Source of the DNA: Thalassia testudinum
Taxonomy: Eukaryota > Streptophyta > Magnoliopsida > Alismatales > Hydrocharitaceae
Assembly: GCA_037157565.1 (NCBI GenBank)
Contig: JAZHRO010000063.1
Span: forward strand, 90,486,001-90,550,000
Length of the DNA stretch: 64,000 nucleotides
Direction: 5' to 3'
The translations under genes and the position numbers were made by a program. Each line of letters starts with the position of its first letter. Position 1 is the stretch's first letter. Positions 44,029 through 57,096 of the stretch are shown piece by piece. Below the pieces are notes generated by a model. The model saw nothing but the letters and a program-made list of their open reading frames with translations. It was not told where the DNA came from and did not search any database.

Positions 44029-45702
44029 TGTTCGGTGCGTAATTCGCATTTTAAAAGTTAATTCAGTTGTAGTATAGAGCGAAAACACACCGACAAATAA
44101 ATTTATAAAATCGATGAGTATCGGGTCGTTCACAGGAAGGCAATCGCAATTTACGCAGAAGTGTTTCAATAGAACTTATTCTAAATAGATATGTATAGGA
44201 ATCAGATATATGCATTTAGAAGATCATAATTTTATTGCAATTAAAATAGAGTTTTCACAATAGAGAATGCTACTAGAAACAAATAGATAGATAGATAGAG
44301 AGAGATAGAGAGAGAGAGATAGAAAGTGGCAGAGAGATGACACCGCTTGTAGGATGCTTGTGCGAGGTGCGACAGCTCCTTAGATCTAGAGCACCGGGAC
44401 GAAGGTCGGAGTAGAGTTGCAGAGGGACGGAGAGTTGCAGAGATGGTGGAAGGTATCTGGAGTTGATGGAAGAGAGATACTTCAACTGGGGGCCTTTGGC
44501 CTTCTTTTATAACTTTTATGGAGGGCGAAGTGGGCATTTTAGAACTCTATCTCATGTAACAACTCCTGGGCAATCAGATTTGTCGATCGGGAGATCAACG
44601 GATCAGATTTGACCTCAAAATAACCTCCAACGCTCCCTCTACGCACGGATTCAATCTGGGCTTGACATGTGGTGCGCTCTTGTGCATCGGATCAGGATCG
44701 GATGGCTCCCGCTCCTTCGCGGGCGTTCTCTTCTTTTTCCCGCTGGCCGCTCGCTCAATCTGAGCGCCTCATCCTCAACCGTCCGATCTCATGATTAGAT
44801 GGCTCACACGGGCGCGCATCTAGCATTTGCATTTCAAAAATTGCATGGGATCATGCGTTTGGTCGTGGCGTGCTCTGATTATGCCATGTGGTCATGCCTC
44901 CACCCTTCGATAGCCATCTGATGATGTAATTGCGCCCGCGTGCCACCGCCTTCTGAATCCTCGCACATCACTGCTCGAACGCGCGTCTCACGCTTGCGGT
45001 TGAGAGTGCTCACCATTGCACCACACGTCCACATTGTGAGGTTTTTGTTTTAAGGAAACTTATTCTCATCCGTTGGATGGAGATCCAATGGTAGAGATTT
45101 CCTTTCCTTTGATGAAGCACGACTGGATGGGTGGTGTGGTGCGCTCGTGGCCGTTGGATAAAGATCCAATGGCCCACAGCATACGAGGGTGAACTTCCTA
45201 GATGGGGCGGTGATGAGGGGGCGGCTGTGATGGTGCCACGTGGAGCCATCGTGGCTGTCCATCTTCTTTTCCTTGTATTTAGTGCTATAGACCTCTGATC
45301 AGGTTAATTTTCCTGCCATTAGACTGCAATCGTCGATCCGGATTCATCTGTGCAGTTGGATTCTTCATTTGAGGCTCGAATCTTTGTCTTTTGGCTTTAT
45401 GATCTCCATTCTTTTATAAACTACACAAGATGCCCTGGTTGTCTGATCGAGACGATTTCGGAACCATTGGACTCCCATCGTCATTCTGATCAGATCTGTA
45501 TGGTCTGATCTATCATTCGTGGCTTCGAATCATCTGTGATTAAAAGCATCTCTCTTTTAGGTCATAAAATGACAATATTATCTATATGACTAACAAACTA
45601 GTTATTGTGCAAATTATGATGCCTATGAATGCATTATTCCTAAGTTGTGCTAGAATCTAGCTTAATTTAGGTGATTTAGGTTGCATGATTGCTGTTTAAT
45701 CA
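44029..45702 (-). repeat. 3' LTR of G
   Basis: Minus-strand TATAAAAG at 44504-44511. A GATA/GA microsatellite is at 44284-44325. No gene. Confidence 0.9.
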
Positions 45703-47550
45703 CACCCCCATGCCTAAATCTTGCTAGTCCCTAGCAAATGCAAGACTAAATGCAAAGTGGTCCTACATGAGTATTTTTTGTTAAGAGTTTGACTAGAGGT
45801 TTATGTCCTTTGTTTTCATCCGAAGCTTTAGTAATCCAGATAATCGTGATTGTGTTTTGTTGTAGCCTATGCAACAGATTCAAGTGAAGGCCAATCCTCA
45901 TCTAAAGCTCATACTTGACCCTTAGTAAAAATCTATCGGGATAGGCAAACTTCTTCCCTCAGGGTTATCTGTAAATTCAACCTTGGTTTTTGGCTTAGGT
46001 AGAAGATTTCTGAGTCAAGTAGATTTGTATTTGGTGGCTTGCACTCATCTGGTGTTACATATAGACTAGTACTTTAGAACCTAGATTTTCAGATTATTAA
46101 ATAATTCAACTCAAAGAGAGGCGGAAAAACTGTACTCTCTTTAGTTCCTTTATACTCATTCTCTCTTTCTTTCTCTTTCTTTTTCTTTTTCTTTTTCTTA
46201 TCTTTTTTTTTTCTTTTCTTTTTAAGCTCACAATCTCACCAGATTTATCAGTATATTTAGTGGCCTCTCCTGGCATTAACACTTTGATTAGGTTTTGATA
46301 ACTCTAAGACTAAGTCAGAATTCCTCAGCACGTATTCAGGCAGCCAAAAATATAGAGAAGTAGGTCAAGGCTGTATTTGGTGGATCGTAAGGGTGGTAGG
46401 TGTTGTTATCTCATTACATTTGAAATGAATTCTAAAAACACTTATAAATTCTTTTTTTTCCTGCTTTTTCTTTCTTTCTAAATTTTTTTCTATGTATATA
46501 TATATATATTTTTTCTTTTCTTTTCTTTTATCTCTATTTTTTTTCTATAAATGTGTGTATATATATATATATATTTTTTTTCTCTTTTTTTTTTCGCATC
46601 CAAATATCTACTATCGCAACGTAGTATAGTATACAAACTTTTATTTACGAGGCATTATTCGGGATTATGGGTGTTCAAGAGGATATCGAGTGGCTTATTT
46701 GGTAGAAGTGCCTATTCTCGACACCGGGAAGGGAATAGATAGGACAATGTATTTCTGACCCTGACATTAATACCCTCCTTCAGCCGAGGATTTTGTAAAG
46801 GCTGGTCGTGACCATCCACCTCAGTCTTAGTTTTATCAGAACCCGCTCTCTACATATTTTCCTTATTTGGTGTCTCTCAAGAGATTCGCACTAAGAACTT
46901 GTACGTAAAAATCAAGAGTGAAAACTATGCCTAACTTCGAGTATCATTATCTCATTATTTGGAGTTTAAGATTCCTCATACTAGCCTTAGAGGACCAGTA
47001 GACTTTCTACTCTCACCTCGCACTTGTTTGGTGGTTCTGTTAGAAGATAGTTTTCCTGACTCCCTAATTACTGTCCAAGGATTCAGGAGAATAAGCATTG
47101 CTTCTTTTCAACAAACTAAAGATGTTTATCGGTCTTCACAGATGATCCATTGCAAATTATACGTGTAAGTGTGAAATTATACTGGATTTTAACTCAGGAA
47201 TCAACTTAAGAATAAATCCCTAATAAAGCCTTAATAAAAATTCTAAATGCATTATATATATATATTTTCAGACATAAAGATAAGACATGCAATATCCACC
47301 CCCCCATTCTTTTTCATTATAATGTCCTCATTGAAATGTATACATGAAAATCAAAATATAATAAGTAAGAGGAGGGGATATCACCTGACTATGTTTATTA
47401 ATCTAGGTCAGTATGGATGCAGAGGATGCAGAGCTACCTATACAGAGTACTGGGATGCCTCCCAGCCAGCACTAAGTTTAATGTCATTTGCCGAACTCAG
47501 TTTAGCTTTAAGAAGATTCCAGAAGATTGATGTGACCATTGGGAATGGGA
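45703..47550 (-). other. 3' noncoding region of G with terminal and internal polypurine tracts
   Basis: No ORF. The terminal PPT GGCATGGGGGTG is at 45703-45714 (minus). Near pol, CAATGAGGACATT (plus 47321-47333) and AATGGGGGGGTGG (plus 47296-47307) are the internal PPT pair seen in A, C and E. Between them lie purine tracts on the minus strand (plus 46139-46230) and TA repeats (about 46495-46575). I did not find the three-hairpin array here. Confidence 0.65.
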
Positions 47551-49694
47551 TCACGTGATAAAAGGCTTCAATCTCTGACCATTCACCTTTGTCTCATTGC
47601 CGGTCTTGGGATCCAGGATAAGCACAGCTCTATGAGGGTAGACTTTTCTTACAATGAAGGGACCTATCCACTTTGATCTTAATTTTCCCAGAAAGAGCTT
47701 CAAGCATGCATCAAATAACCAAACCTTTTGATTAGGGACAAAGCTTTTTCTGGAGATGTATTTATTATGTAAAGCTTTTGTCCTATTCTTATAGATTCTC
47801 GTGCTCTCATAAGCATCATTCCGGATTTCATCCAATTTAGTCAATTGGAGTTTTCTTTGTCATCCAGATCGATCGAGATCCAAGTTAAATGTTATGATTT
47901 CCCAATAAGCTTTATGTTCAAGCTCAACAAGCAGATGGCAAGATTTTTTGTAGACCAGACAGAATGGAGACATTCCAATCAAAGTTTTCTACGCAGTCCA
48001 ATAGGCCCAAAGAGCATCATCCAATTTGGTAGACCAATCCTTCCGATCTAGGCGGATCATCTTTTGAAGGATCTTTTTAATTTCTCGATTGGAGATTTCA
48101 GCTTGTCCATTGGTTTGCGGATGGCATGGAGTAGAGATTTTGTGAGTTACTCCATACTTGGCTAGTAAGGTCCCGAATTGGTTGTGAGTGAAATGGGATC
48201 TGCCATCACTAAAAATGTTCTTCTTTATAAAATCCATGACCACTTTATGATCATTAGTTCGGGTCGGGATGGCCTCAATCCATTTGGATACATAATCAAC
48301 TACCACCAGAATGTACAGGTATCCAAATGAATTGGTAAAAGGTCCCATAAATCAATGCCCCAAACATCAAAGATTTCAACTTCAAGGACTGGATTTAGGG
48401 GCATCATGTCCTTCCTGGTCATGTTTCCTAAAGTTTGGCAATTGATACATGACTTACATAAGTTGTACGAGTCATGGAATAAAGACGACCAATACAATCC
48501 ACTCTGCAGTACCTTGGTTGCCATCTTTTTTCCTGAGAAGTGGCCTCCATAAGCAAAAGTGTGGCAGAATTTTAGTACACTTGTGATCTCGTCTAGAATA
48601 CAATAGCGGATAACTTGATCTATGCAAACTTTGAATAGCTCTAGGTCTTCCCAAAAGTAGTATTTGACATCGAAAATCAACTTATCCCGCTTATGCTTAG
48701 GCCAATCCATGGGTAGTTTTCCGATGGCTAAATAGTTGACAATATCTGCAAACCAAGGTAGTTTGCAAATAGTCAAGAGAATCTCATCAGGGAAAGAATC
48801 ATAGAGTTGAGGAGTTGTAGAGTCTACAAGGATTTTAGAGAGATGATTTGAACTACATTTTGGGCACCAGATTTGACTTTGATTTCTAAATCAAATTCTT
48901 GCAGCAGAAGGATCCATCTAATTAATCTGGGTTTTGTGTCCTTTTTAGACATCAAGTGCCTTAATGCAGTATGATCTGTGAAGATTGTGACATGAGATCC
49001 CAATAGGTAAGGTCTAAACCTCTCTAAAGTAAACACTATGTCTAGCAACTCTTTTTCTGTAGTGGTGTAGTTTCTTTAAGCCTCATTCAGAGTTTTACTA
49101 GCGTAGTAAATCACAGACGATTTCTTGTCTACCTTTTGTCCCAAGATTGCCTCAATGGCATAATCAGAGGCGTTGGTCATGATTTTGAAGGGATGATCCC
49201 AAATAGGAGGTTGTAAGATGGGTGATTGTGTAATAGCCTCCTTCAGCTGATTAAAAGCCTTTAAGCAATTTGAATCAAAATCAAAGGATTGATCTTTTAC
49301 CACCAAGTTGCTTAAGGGCCTCGCCACCTTAGAAAAGTTCTTAATAAATCGACGGTAAAATCCCACATGTCCAAGAAACGATCTTACTTGCTTAACCGTT
49401 GAAGGTGGCGGAAGTTTGATTATAGTGTCCACCTTGGCTTTATCCACTTCGATTCCCTTTTCAGAAACAACATGGCCAAGGACTATGCCCTCCTTAACCA
49501 TGAAGTGACTCTTTTCCCAAGATAGAACAAGATTCACCTCAATGCATTTTTGTAAAGTCTTTTCAAGATTGATCAGACATGATTCAAAAGAGTTCCCGAA
49601 CATAGAAAAATCATCCATGAAGATTTCCAAGAAATCACCCACCATGTCTAAAAAGATTGCAAGCATGCACCTTTGAAAGGTTGCTGATGCATTG
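47551..49694 (-). pseudogene. pol: Decayed pol of G: RT C-terminal part, RNase H, integrase
   Basis: Starts on the minus strand at the junction with H with [11 protein letters not shown], then FMDDFSMFG (RT active site), [33 protein letters not shown] (RNase H, with Asn where A and C have Cys-Asp), TDHTALRHL, the integrase finger (HFSGKKMATKV, CKSCINCQ), core words DVWGIDLW and NREIKKIL, and a C-terminal part ending in FIT. It is broken into at least five frames with stops, and the ISDGG region is shortened. It is inactive. Confidence 0.88.
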
Positions 49695-51269
49695 TGGTCG
49701 GGTGTGTTTCGCGTGTTAGAAACAGGGGTTACGAGTAACCTGTCGTCGTAGTTGCAAAACACGTCGATCAGATAAAATTTATACCGAAACTCCAAGGGAG
49801 TCTCAGGTCGAACACAGGGAGTCGACGTTTACTTTAATTGAAAATCGTGCTTCGATTTTATTTATTTTTGGTCGTTTTTATCTTTTCTAAATTTTTTGGT
49901 TTTTAGCAGGAAAGAGATCAGGTTGATGAGTTCTAGCTAATCTACTTGCAAGAATATATATATGAGAGAGAAAGAGAGAGAGAGAAACAAACATCTATTT
50001 ATCAAGAATTGTTTGTTACAACTATGAAAGCAGGAAAAATCTACACTATGAAAGCATAAAAAGATAGAATGAGGTGAGAGAAATCCCCCTCGACGGTTGC
50101 TCGGAGGACGACTCGCTCTGACGTCGCCTGGAGGAAGGTGGTGAGGAGTGGGACGAAGGAGGATGGAACCGGAGGATAGAGGATGGGGCAGGATGACGTT
50201 GCAGCGAGGATCTTCTTCCCGAAGGGTGGTGAGACGACGGCCACGGAATGCTCCATGAAGGGGGGTGAGAGGACGGAAAACTATTTGATTTTCTACTCTA
50301 GAGGATCATCCCAGGCTTGGGACAAGCTCTCTCTAGAGCCTTGGAGGTGGTGAGAGGAAGAAAGGAAGAGATGGTTTGGAATGGTGGTGGGTAGGTCCTT
50401 TTATAGTGGAGGAAGAAGAACAAATTCAGTTCTGAGCCTTTACTGATGTCCATAAACGTTGCTGTAGCTGTCGCTGAAGATCCGCCCTTCAAATCCACTT
50501 GCTGGCGTGCTCTAACCATTAGTGACAGCTGCAAGCATCACTAAAGGTGCGTCGCTGAAGATCCACGCCTGCCCCACTGGCACCTGCCCCGTTGGCATGC
50601 TCCGCTGGCACCTGCCTTGTTGGCGCACTTCGCTGGCGCGCATCACGCGCCTTGTGCTCCCCGCACCTCGCGCACGCGCGTGCGGCATGCATTGCGCTGC
50701 TACTGCGCGCAACGGCGGCTGTGCGCGTGTGCTGTTGCTGCACATGGCTGCGGCTGTGTGCGTGAGCTGCTGCTGGCCGGCGTTGGGTGGCCTGGATGGC
50801 ACCACGTGGCGCCACCTAGGCCGTCCATTCTTCTTTCTTTTGTAGAGGGTGCCACGGTGCTCAGATCGGGATGATTCCCATGATGCCGAACTGCGATCGT
50901 TGCTCCAAATCCATCCATACGGTCGGATTTTCCATCCAAAACCTGTATGGATGTCGCATTGCCCCCTGGCCGTTGATCTTCCTCGGGCTTAATGTGATGC
51001 TACGAGACTCCGATCTGGACGATTTCAGAGGCGTTAGTCTCCGATCATTATCCCGATCAGATCCGTTTGGTCTGATTGTCCATCCGAGGCCCTGAAATAA
51101 ATCCTCTTTTCTCCTGACCATAAAAAGGGCCTTATTAACCTAAAATATAAACAACTACTCTAAATGCAGAATGATGCATGCTATGAGATATTTATATCAT
51201 GATATGTAGTGCTAAGCCTAGGAACTATTACAAATAAGCATTTTACGATGAATTTATACATGTTTATCA
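49695..51269 (-). mobile_element. Element H: solo LTR, Athila-like
   Basis: 1,575 bp with duplication CATTG at 49690-49694 and 51270-51274. On the minus strand it starts TGATAAACATG and ends CACACCCGACCA. Minus-strand TATAAAAG is at 50398-50405. GGTCGAACACAGGGAGTCG (plus 49806-49824) is the CTCCCTG-TTCGACC sequence shared with the C/F LTRs. It splits the RT gene of G between PFGLCN and ASATFQRC. Frames at 50519-50874 are not genes. Confidence 0.9.
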
Positions 51270-51274
51270 CATTG

Positions 51275-52162
51275 CATAATCCAAAAGGCATTCTACGGAA
51301 GGCAAATGTTCCATAGGGACATGTGAAGGTGGTTTTCTCTTAATCCTCGAGGTGGATAGCTACTTGATTGTAGCTGGAATAGCCATCCAAGAAACATAAG
51401 AATTGTTGGCTTGCCAGTCTTTCCAGGATTTGATCAATGAAGGGAAGTGGAAAGTGGTCTTTCTTGGTTGCATTATTTAGCTTCCTGTAGTCGATACAAA
51501 CTCTCTAAGAGGAAGCTGTGTGGGTTCGAATCAATTCCCCATTATCATTAGTAATTGCAGTCAGCCTAGCTTTCTTAGGAACTACTTGTACAAGACTGAT
51601 CCACGGGCTATCAAAGATTGGGTATATTATTCCTGCGTCTAACCACTTGATTATTTTCTTTTTCACTACCTCTCATATGTTAGGATTCAACCGTCTCTGC
51701 ATTTCTCGGGAGGGCCTCAATCCGTCCTCAGTATAGATTCTGTGGGTGCAGTAAGTGGACTGATTCCCTTCAGATCATCTAATGTCCAACCAATTGCTCT
51801 ACTATTTCTTCCCAATACTTGAATCAATTGCTTTTCTTGAGTTTGGGTTAGATGAAAGCTAATGATTAAAGGGTAAGTCTGATCAGATCCCAAGAAAACA
51901 TATTTTAGATGATCTTGAAGAGGTTTAAGTTTAGGTTTGGGTCCTTGGGATAAAGGGTCCAGTGGTGGATCACAGTTACCCTCAAGAGGTCTTGGAATCA
52001 AGTCAGTGATTAGTGGACTAACCTCTTGATTGGTTTGGGTGTCAAGGCCTGTAGGTTCAGATTGGGTTATTCCTAATTCATACAATATTCAATGGTATTG
52101 TCCTCAGAATCTTCTATCATTCCACAATCCTCAAATTGTTTGATGGCCTTAAAGATGTTAAT
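51275..52162 (-). pseudogene. pol: Decayed pol of G: protease-RT linker and N-terminal RT
   Basis: Minus-strand words: NIFKAIKQFEDCG (just after I), [94 protein letters not shown] and [12 protein letters not shown], at which point H interrupts. Several stops (for example in GISP...ILRTD and near EEVVKK) and frame changes are present. It aligns over its length with RT of A and C. Confidence 0.85.
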
Positions 52163-54514
52163 TGATTGCGTAGCAATCATAGGTCTTAATTGACCTAAAT
52201 TAGGCCAGAACTTAGCATAAGTTAGGGAAATTCATGCATGCATATGCATCATCTGCATCTTTACTGCTTTACTTTAGCTATGCATAAAATAATGTTATAA
52301 TATGCTGATTAAGTGCATTATGTCAGTTGCAGGCAATAAGCTGATCAGAAGTTTGATCTGGAGTAGGATCTAAAGCTGGATCAGGAATAATGGGTGTTGC
52401 AGTAGGACTAGAGCAGAAGACTTAGATTAGACATAGGGAATAATGATGTAAGGGAATTAAGGTTTACTACTTTGTCAAGTAGGAATAAAGTAGTAAAATG
52501 TGAAGAGCTTAGGTTCATCCTAGCCCTAGGATAGCCTAGAGATTTCCCCCAAGCCTTAGCCACCCTTAGATTAGGTCACAGCACCCTAGGAAGCCCTAAA
52601 ACCCTAGTTCCAACCCTTATCTGGACGTCCAGATAAGTTATAGGATGTCCAAGACCCTTAGCCATCTCCTGCACACCTCAAACCCACTTCTGTAGTGTTA
52701 TTGGACGTCCAGACACTTTGTTAGACGTCCAATTTCTGCATAATACCCAAAATAGAACCTAGATTTTCGCCTGACTCAGATTGGACGTCTAGAACTGAAG
52801 TCTGGACTTTTGATTTTTGAGTATAAGCCGTCTGATCATGTTTCTGGATGTCTGGAACTGGTCTCCAGTTTCTGTTTTGAGATTCAAGCCTTGATCTTGG
52901 ATTTCTAGCTCCCTAGACCTAATCCCAACCCCATAGGAACCTAAATTAAGGTGTCCTAACCCTAGTACATTACCTCTAGACCTCCCTAAGGACCTAATCA
53001 GGTCCTCACCAAACCTAATTGACTTAGATCAAAGTCAATTACCATCACCTAAGCCAATTGGGCTCATTGAGTCCAATTGAGCTTAGATCTCAACCCACAC
53101 AAGTCCAATTGGACTTAGTGAGAGTCCAATTGATCCAAAGCCAACCCAATTGAGTTATTCCACTCTCAATTATATTTACACTCATGCAATTAAACTTAGG
53201 TTAAGTTTAATTGCAATTTCCCCTTAGCAATTAGGGTTTGCAACCCTAATTCAAGGCATACACCTACCCAGACCCCTTAGGACCTAACCTAGACCTCTTA
53301 GACACCTAGGGCACGACCACACACACACACACACACACACCCATTCATGCACACAACTCCTCTAGAGTTCTCTAGAACCCTCTTGGAGTGGCGCCAACTC
53401 TTGGTTGCCAAATTTAGCAACCAAGAGGCATTCAATTCTTAGATCCACAAATGGTGGGTCTAAGAAACCACCTTTATCCTCTCTTGGCCGGCCACTCTTG
53501 GACTCTCTCTAGAGAGTTCCACACTTGTCTAGAGAGAGTCCCTTAGGTCTATAAAAAGACCTAAGGGGTAGCCATATCCACATTCATGGCTTCCATCCAC
53601 TCTTGGCCTTACATGCTTGGCTCCATTCACATCCACCTCCACTTAGGCTAGCCACTTTCACTCCATCTCCACGAGTTGAGCACCACCATGAAGGACACCA
53701 TGGCAGGATGCTGGATCACTCCTCCAACCTCTCTCCAAGGACTGACCTAAGCTCCATTGGCCGCCCCTCATTCTCCTCTCAACCACTCCAAGGCCATCGG
53801 AGCCCACCTCCGAATGCCCTCACTTTCTGATAGATTAGTAGCTAGCTCTTTACATTTACTACTTCTATTTACTGCTTAGTAGTGTAGTCCTTATTCTCCC
53901 CCATTGATGCATTCAAAATCCCCTTGTAGATTCTTGTATGCGATCGTTTTCTGGTAGCTAGATTTACATTTTCAAGCATTCTTGTACAAGCTTTCCTCTA
54001 CATTTCCTGTTGCAAAAACTTCTCTGAATGAATGAATAAAAGATACATTTTTATATATATGTTTGAAATCACAATGAGCTTATTGGTTGCCATCTTTTCT
54101 GCGTGATTCAAGTTGCCTGTTTTTCACTTATATATTTCGCAACAAGCATGTCGATTCCGAAAAATATAGAAAATCTAACTATAGATGCATTTTTTGTGAA
54201 TAGCCACCACATCACTAGAATCGTGTGCATCGAAACCCACACTTTCACTTTCGTTATTTATTTGACACACGGGCACATAATCCGAACTCATAATAGAAGT
54301 GGCGAAGTCTTAATTCGAAGATTAGAAACTGGTGTGCGATTTTAAATAAAGCAGAGCGATAAAAGATTGACTTAGAAATTAAACAAATGTCTCCCAGAGA
54401 TGAACGACCGGGACTTAAGTCTCGTTATCTCTTTAGAAATTATTTTTGTTTGATCGTATTATACACTATACTACGATGCTTTTTCAAATCAAAACACGCT
54501 CTACGATTTCAACA
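52163..54514 (+). mobile_element. Element I: solo LTR, plus orientation
   Basis: 2,352 bp with duplication TTAAT at 52158-52162 and 54515-54519. Starts TGATTGCGTAGCAATCATAG, ends GATTTCAACA. TATAAAAAG near 53556 supports the plus orientation. It contains GACGTC-type palindromes, including a 20-bp perfect one at 52617-52636 (half site TTATCTGGAC), and a CA repeat at about 53317-53341. The end region (ACTACGATGC, then TTTCAACA) resembles Athila LTR ends. No gene is evident; the short frame at 53603-53830 is not supported. Confidence 0.9.
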
Positions 54515-54519
54515 TTAAT

Positions 54520-57096
54520 TTATCTTCTTATCCCCGAATTTGATTTCCATTCTGCCAGATTCATAGTTAATATTTGCCTTGATAGTAGCTAAAAATGGTC
54601 TTCCTAGAATTATCGGGTGTTCTTCAAGTTCTCTAGTACCTCCATGTCAAGAACCAGGAAATCCATAGGAAAATAAAAATCACGGACCTTGACAATTATA
54701 TCCTCAACAATCCCCTGTGGTGTGGTCATAGATCGATCAGCCAGTTGTAATATGACCTCAGTAGGTTTTAACTCTCCAAAGTTAAATTTTCGTATAACAT
54801 AGTGGGGATTAAATTTATGAAGGCACCTAAATCTAACAGAGCCCTATTAAAAGTAGTATCTCCAATAACACATGAGATTAGAGGGGCTTGTGGATCTTTT
54901 TGTTTTTAGGGTAGGTTTCCAAGGATAACTGCACTATCTTGTTCAGATAACACTAACCTTTTAGTTGATTTGGCCTGGCGTTTAGGTGTGCACATTTCCT
55001 TTAAAAATTTCGCACAGGATGAGATATTCTCAATAGCTTCAAGGAGTGGTATGTTCACCTGGACTTGTTTAAAAATATCAAGCCACTCCTCAGATGGATT
55101 GGTTTTCTTTTTTTCTAGGTTTGTTCAAGGCTTCAGGAAAAGGAGCTTGAGAGAAATCATGAGTGTTTGGGTCCTAATCCTTGTCTTCTTGATCTCCTAG
55201 GTCAAATTCGAGCTCCTCAAGATCTTGTTTAGATTTAGATTTACAAGGGTAAGGATCTTGGATTTGTCTCCCACTTCTCAAGGTTACTGCACCAGCAAAA
55301 GCATTAGGGTTAGAAAGTTGAGGTAGGTTCTGCAAAATAGGTGGAGCCTGATTAGGGTTAGCAAAACTAGGTGGGTGCTGGGGAGCAGGTTGAACTATAT
55401 GTGCCTGTTGCTCTCTTGTGTTGTATTGGTTAACCCTATTGAAATTTCTTGGGTTTGGGATGGGTTGGGATAGCAGCATCCCGTGTTGTCTAGCATCTAC
55501 TAGCTGGTCCAGTCATTCTGTCAATTCTGTCCTCAATTAATTCATTTCTTCCTTATGTCTCAGATTCATCTCTCTCATTTCTTTAAGGACCAGGCTCAGA
55601 TCAGTGGGCTGGTTTTCCTGAGTAGGTTGTGGCTGGTACGTGCATGGTTGTGTGTACATACTAGGTTGCCCATAAGTGTTTGGTTTAGTCAAGTTAGGAC
55701 CCTGGACAGGCTTCTAACTTGACCAAGAAAAGTTAGGATGGTTGCGTCATCCAACATTGTAAGTGTTTGAATAAGGCTCATTTCTAGTGTAACCCTGGAG
55801 TGCATTCACATCCTCAGGATAACTAGGCATCGGGCTGCCTAGTTCTGAATTCGAGGGCATCAAGGTCCCTCCTTGGTACCCAAAAAGAGATGGGTCTAAG
55901 TATAGTTGGCTCATAGGTGGAGCCATGGTTAGGTCATGAATGTTGTGCACTGATTCTTGACCTAGTGGGTTGGGGAATTGGTTGTGGGTTAATATAGGCA
56001 CTCCTTGGGTAGGCATAGGATTTAATCTGGATTGTGTACCTAAGGAATTCCCTCCCTTTAGAAGGTTATCCAGTTTCTTATCCAAATTCTCCACATTCTT
56101 TCCCATGAGTTCCACCTTATCTAATCATTGTGCAATTAGCTCTAAATAAACCAAGTTTGAATTATTGTTAACTTCATAAACTCTGCTCCTTGGTTGATTA
56201 TCTCTGTTAAAGGTAGACATTGAGGCATTGTTGAGGAAATTTTCACTCATATTCTCAAACAATTGAAAGGCTCCCTCAACATCTCGACTCAGGAAATTGC
56301 CCTCACATGCTGCATTAACAAAATTCTTCAGATTATCACTCAACCCATAATAGAAAATACGAGACAAGTGTTACTTCAGAATCCCATGATGGGGGCATTT
56401 CCTAGCTAAATCATTGAACCTCTCCCAAGCCTCATGTAGTTGTTCCTCGGGATTCTGCTTAAAGGTTGTTATGGCACATCTAAGGGTATTAATTTTTCCT
56501 ACGGGGAAGAATTTCTTTAGGAATGTGCTTCTCAGGTCTTCCCAAGTTAGGATTGGTCTACCAATTGTCCTCAGCCAATGTGCAGCTCTATCTTTCAAGG
56601 AGAATGGGAACATTTTCATCATCAGGGTACCTTCATTCAGGTTCCTAGGACCAAAGGTTCTTCCTATGTGTAGGAGCTCTTCAAGGTGGTGGAAGGGGTC
56701 ATCTGATTCACGGCCATGAAAGTGGGGCATCAAGTTAATGATCTAAGGTTTGAGTTCAAAATCATCCCCATCCTAAGGTACCCTAACAAAGGGTTCAGGT
56801 TGGGCATTAGGAGGGTTATAAAAGTCACGAAGAGGACAGTCTGCCCTTCTATTTTGGAGTCGAGTGATGGACTGCACTATGACTTCCATCTGCCGGTCAT
56901 GATGCTGGCCCTACTTAGTGATCTACCTTTGTAAGAGAGTCATAAGATCCAGATTTTGTTCATCAATCTCTTCTTCCTCGTGATGACTGGCCATTGTAGA
57001 GGGTTTAGATTCAGATCCTGGATAAGTAGGTCTTCTCCTAGGATTTCTTTCTAATGGTGGTAGCAAATCAGGATTTTGAGATCGTCTACCTTGCAT
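54520..57096 (-). pseudogene. gag: Decayed gag and protease of G
   Basis: The start MQGRRS at 57096 matches the M-x-GRRS start of A and C. Gag words follow: [102 protein letters not shown]. Then comes TLRSGRQIQDP and the protease: [52 protein letters not shown]. Stops and frameshifts occur after PHHGILK, at LELIAQ and around the protease. As in C, no zinc knuckle lies before NEPYSNTYN. It is cut by I within the protease end (EIKFGDKK). Confidence 0.87.

Noticed and set aside
46640..46960. Possible hairpin array of the A/C/E type on the minus strand of G
   Set aside because: Words such as ATACTCGAAGT and GGTGTCGAGAATAGG look reminiscent, but stems and loop do not line up with the consensus.
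53603..53830. 75-residue plus-strand frame in solo LTR I
   Set aside because: Short, His/Ser/Pro-rich, lying just downstream of the LTR TATA box, with no homology recognised.
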